DNA of 15,536 bases from CAYRIF01 sp964424205 (GTDB lineage: Bacteria > Bacteroidota > Bacteroidia > Cytophagales > Cyclobacteriaceae), in NCBI GenBank assembly GCA_964424205.1, contig CAYRIF010000058.1:1-15536 (forward strand), in the 5' to 3' direction. Positions 13,286-15,536 of the stretch are shown piece after piece. Every line of letters begins with the position of its first letter. The first letter of the stretch is position 1. The translations under genes were made by a program, and so were the position numbers. Below the pieces are notes generated by a model. That model worked only from the letters and a program-made list of their open reading frames with translations, did not search any database and had not been told where the DNA came from.

Positions 13286-15523
13286 ATGGTGAGATTATTT
13301 TTATTTCTAGTTGTCTTTATTGGAATTTTTAATGTTGCTTTTTCCCAAAAAAAGAACATTTCCTCGCATAATACCTCAGATTCTTTACAAGTACTTAACC
13401 TCAATGATGAGGGCTTTTCTTTGTTAGATGATAATCCAGATTCAGCACTTGTTATATTTAATAGGACGCTAGAGATTTCTCATAGCATAGATTTCAAACA
13501 AGAAATTATTAGAGGTTTAAGTGGCATTGCTGATGCGTACTTTAATAAAAATGAAATCAAAAAAAGTACAACCTATTACAGAAAGGTCTTGCATGCGGCA
13601 CAGGAATATGACTCCCCAAACCAAGAAGCCAAAACCGCTATAAAATTAAGCAATATTATAAGAGAAAAATCCCCGTTAGAAGCATTGCAATTATCACTAA
13701 GCGCCCTTGCACTAAGTGAAAAAGTAGGAAATGCAAAGGAAATCTCTAAAGCACGAATGAGTTTAGGATTATCTTATGAACAAAAAGGGAGCATGGCATT
13801 GGCAGTAGAAAATTTCGATAAAGCTGTTGAAATTGGGAGACCCATTCGAGAATACAAATTGGTTGCCAAGAGTCTTGTCCACCTCGCAAATATCTATCAA
13901 AAAACAAGTGATTTTGGGAAAGCGCTAGATAGTTATTATCAAGCAATTGACATTGGGGAAAGGGAGGCCAATCAAGATTTAGTGGTCAATGCCAAAACTA
14001 AAATTGCAAGTATTTACCGGTTACAAGGAAAATCACAGCAAGCAGTTCAAATGCTATTGGATGCCATACAATACTATAAAGATGAGAATAATTTACCCTT
14101 ACAGATGGTCACTTATCATGACCTTGGACTAACTGTTAAGGAGAAAGGGGAGCCGCTAAAAGCGCTTGCCTATCTGATAAAGTCGCAAGAAATTGCTAAA
14201 AAAATTGGCAATAAAAAAATGATGGCTAAAAATAATATTGAAAAAGGGAGGAATTATTTGACCCTCAACAATACTAAGTTAGCCTTACAAAATGCTTCGT
14301 GGGGACTTTCCAGCGCACAAAAAGCGAATTATTTGGAAGAGATTATGAATGCCTATAAAATCTATGCCGATACTTACTCTAAAGTTGGAAATACTGGTTT
14401 AGCATTGAGGTACTATAAAAAATATGATGTAGCAAAAAACAAATTTTTTGAGGAGAAAATAGCCAAACAGGCAGAAGTGCTGAGCAATAAATTTAAAACA
14501 AGAGAGGATGAACTCATTACAAAAGTTCGGGCAACAGAAGAAGAAAAAAATATAAAAGTACATGAAACTAAAATAGAAGGACAAAAACAAGTTGCTAAGA
14601 AAAAAGAAGTGATTAAAGAGCTTGATGCAAAAAATGACAAGCTCAAAAATAATACGCTCATCGGCTTATCACTTTTATTGTTGTTGTTTTCCATAGGAAC
14701 AATCATTGCCTACAAAAACAAAATAAGCGACTATCAGACTATTAAGATTGAGAATGAAGAAATATTGAAACAAAAGGATTTATTATCGAATAAAAATTCT
14801 TCCTTGGGTGAGTTAAATGAAGAAAAGAGTAACCTTGTAAATATGGTAGCCCATGATTTAAGAAGCCCACTGGATCAAATAACAGGCCTTATTAATGTTA
14901 TAAACGCAACCAACGCTGGCAAAAAAACTAAGAATCAAGAATACCTAGATATGATTTCATATGCCACGGGTCGTATGCGAGGTCTAATTAATAGAACGTT
15001 AAACATTCGGAATATTGATAAACAAGAAATTGATATTAAAAACGAAGCGTTTGACTTATCGAAATTAGCTGATGATATATCTGATCACTTTATTGAGCTT
15101 GCCAACAGGAAGAATATTACCATTCACAGCGAACTTCAGAAAAATGGTTGTATCGTAAAAGCCGATATGAATTACATGGTACAAGTATTAGAAAATCTCA
15201 TTTCTAATGCCATCAAATTTTCACCCCCAGGTAAAAATATTAGAATAAAAACAAGCAAAAATTTTGAGAAAGTAAAACTTGAAATCCTGGATGAGGGACC
15301 AGGAATACGGGAAGAAGACATGTCCAAACTATTTAAAAAATTCCAACGGCTTGCTGCAAGACCAACAGCGAATGAAGACTCCACCGGTCTAGGGCTATCT
15401 ATTGTCAAACGTTTTGTAGAAGCAATGAAAGGTACAGTAAGCTGTGAAAGCACCTATGGAAAAGGCGCTAACTTTATTGTTGAGTTTGATGCGTATGTAG
15501 CACCAAAAAAGGATTTAGCCTAA
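13286..15523 (+). CDS. TPR-repeat sensor histidine kinase
   Basis: The protein is 745 residues and complete. Its order is: signal peptide (VRLFLFLVVFIGIFNVAFS, before QKK); a periplasmic domain of about eight or nine TPR-like helix pairs (about 35-395, for example ARMSLGLSYEQKGSMALAVE and KSLVHLANIYQKTSDFGKAL); a charged coiled coil; one membrane helix (about 456-476); a second coiled coil (about 490-520); and the dimerisation/phosphoacceptor helix MVAHDLRSPLDQITG with His523. The ATPase domain has the N box ENLISNAIKF (Asn637), G1 DEGPGI (669-674), F box LFKKFQRL and G2 TGLGLSIVKR (700-709). There is no receiver domain, and no response regulator is adjacent within the window. The ATG at 13286 is chosen because it starts a good signal peptide; a GTG at 13193 would add 31 residues that bury it. 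The signal sensed is unknown. Confidence 0.92.
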   Translation: MVRLFLFLVVFIGIFNVAFSQKKNISSHNTSDSLQVLNLNDEGFSLLDDNPDSALVIFNRTLEISHSIDFKQEIIRGLSGIADAYFNKNEIKKSTTYYRKVLHAAQEYDSPNQEAKTAIKLSNIIREKSPLEALQLSLSALALSEKVGNAKEISKARMSLGLSYEQKGSMALAVENFDKAVEIGRPIREYKLVAKSLVHLANIYQKTSDFGKALDSYYQAIDIGEREANQDLVVNAKTKIASIYRLQGKSQQAVQMLLDAIQYYKDENNLPLQMVTYHDLGLTVKEKGEPLKALAYLIKSQEIAKKIGNKKMMAKNNIEKGRNYLTLNNTKLALQNASWGLSSAQKANYLEEIMNAYKIYADTYSKVGNTGLALRYYKKYDVAKNKFFEEKIAKQAEVLSNKFKTREDELITKVRATEEEKNIKVHETKIEGQKQVAKKKEVIKELDAKNDKLKNNTLIGLSLLLLLFSIGTIIAYKNKISDYQTIKIENEEILKQKDLLSNKNSSLGELNEEKSNLVNMVAHDLRSPLDQITGLINVINATNAGKKTKNQEYLDMISYATGRMRGLINRTLNIRNIDKQEIDIKNEAFDLSKLADDISDHFIELANRKNITIHSELQKNGCIVKADMNYMVQVLENLISNAIKFSPPGKNIRIKTSKNFEKVKLEILDEGPGIREEDMSKLFKKFQRLAARPTANEDSTGLGLSIVKRFVEAMKGTVSCESTYGKGANFIVEFDAYVAPKKDLA

Positions 15524-15536
15524 TTTTCTAACTAGT

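Noticed and set aside
14399..14706. Minus-strand hydrophobic frames within the kinase gene
   Set aside because: They are mirror images of the AAA/GAA-rich coiled-coil coding region and show Phe/Ser-rich composition only.

Overview
The window is AT-rich and carries gene types and promoter sequences typical of the Bacteroidota, most likely a Cytophagales-like marine or soil bacterium (inference from gene content only). The clues are several upstream boxes close to the Bacteroidota consensus TTTG / TAnnTTTG, weak Shine-Dalgarno sites, FKBP-type lipoproteins with SPaseII signals, a kynurenine-degradation enzyme pair, and a periplasmic TPR repeat histidine kinase. No tRNA, rRNA, CRISPR array, insertion sequence or phage gene was seen.

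Layout. At 1-397 (minus) is the N-terminal part of a probable type II restriction endonuclease, cut by the window edge, with its own near-perfect promoter inside the end of the next gene. At 466-2729 two tryptophan/kynurenine catabolic enzymes diverge: 3-hydroxyanthranilate 3,4-dioxygenase (minus) and a 2-aminomuconate-semialdehyde-type dehydrogenase (plus). The 290 bp between them holds a compound palindromic element (1099-1217). At 2821-3573 (minus) is a three-helix membrane protein with a C-terminal zinc ribbon. At 3737-6449 (minus) dxs overlaps the start of an alpha/beta hydrolase gene. At 6621-8459 (plus) scpA is followed with no gap by a UPF0104/LPG-synthase-like multi-pass membrane protein. 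ndk (minus, 8494-8913) diverges from an nrnA-type DHH phosphoesterase gene (9085-10125), which overlaps the first of two FKBP prolyl-isomerase lipoprotein genes (10112-11080 and 11109-11612). Then come, on the minus strand, a DUF4332 helix-hairpin-helix protein, a dodecin and mscL. The window closes with a complete TPR sensor histidine kinase (13286-15523).

Most of the window is chromosomal housekeeping: isoprenoid precursor synthesis, chromosome segregation, nucleotide balance, nanoRNA and pAp turnover, envelope protein folding and osmotic protection. The parts most worth a second look are the restriction enzyme at the left edge with its embedded promoter, the palindromic element, the membrane protein whose first zinc ribbon seems to have lost all its cysteines, and a dodecin lacking the usual flavin-stacking tryptophan. 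I found no clear multi-gene novel defence or biosynthetic system inside the window; if there is one, it would most likely extend left of position 1.
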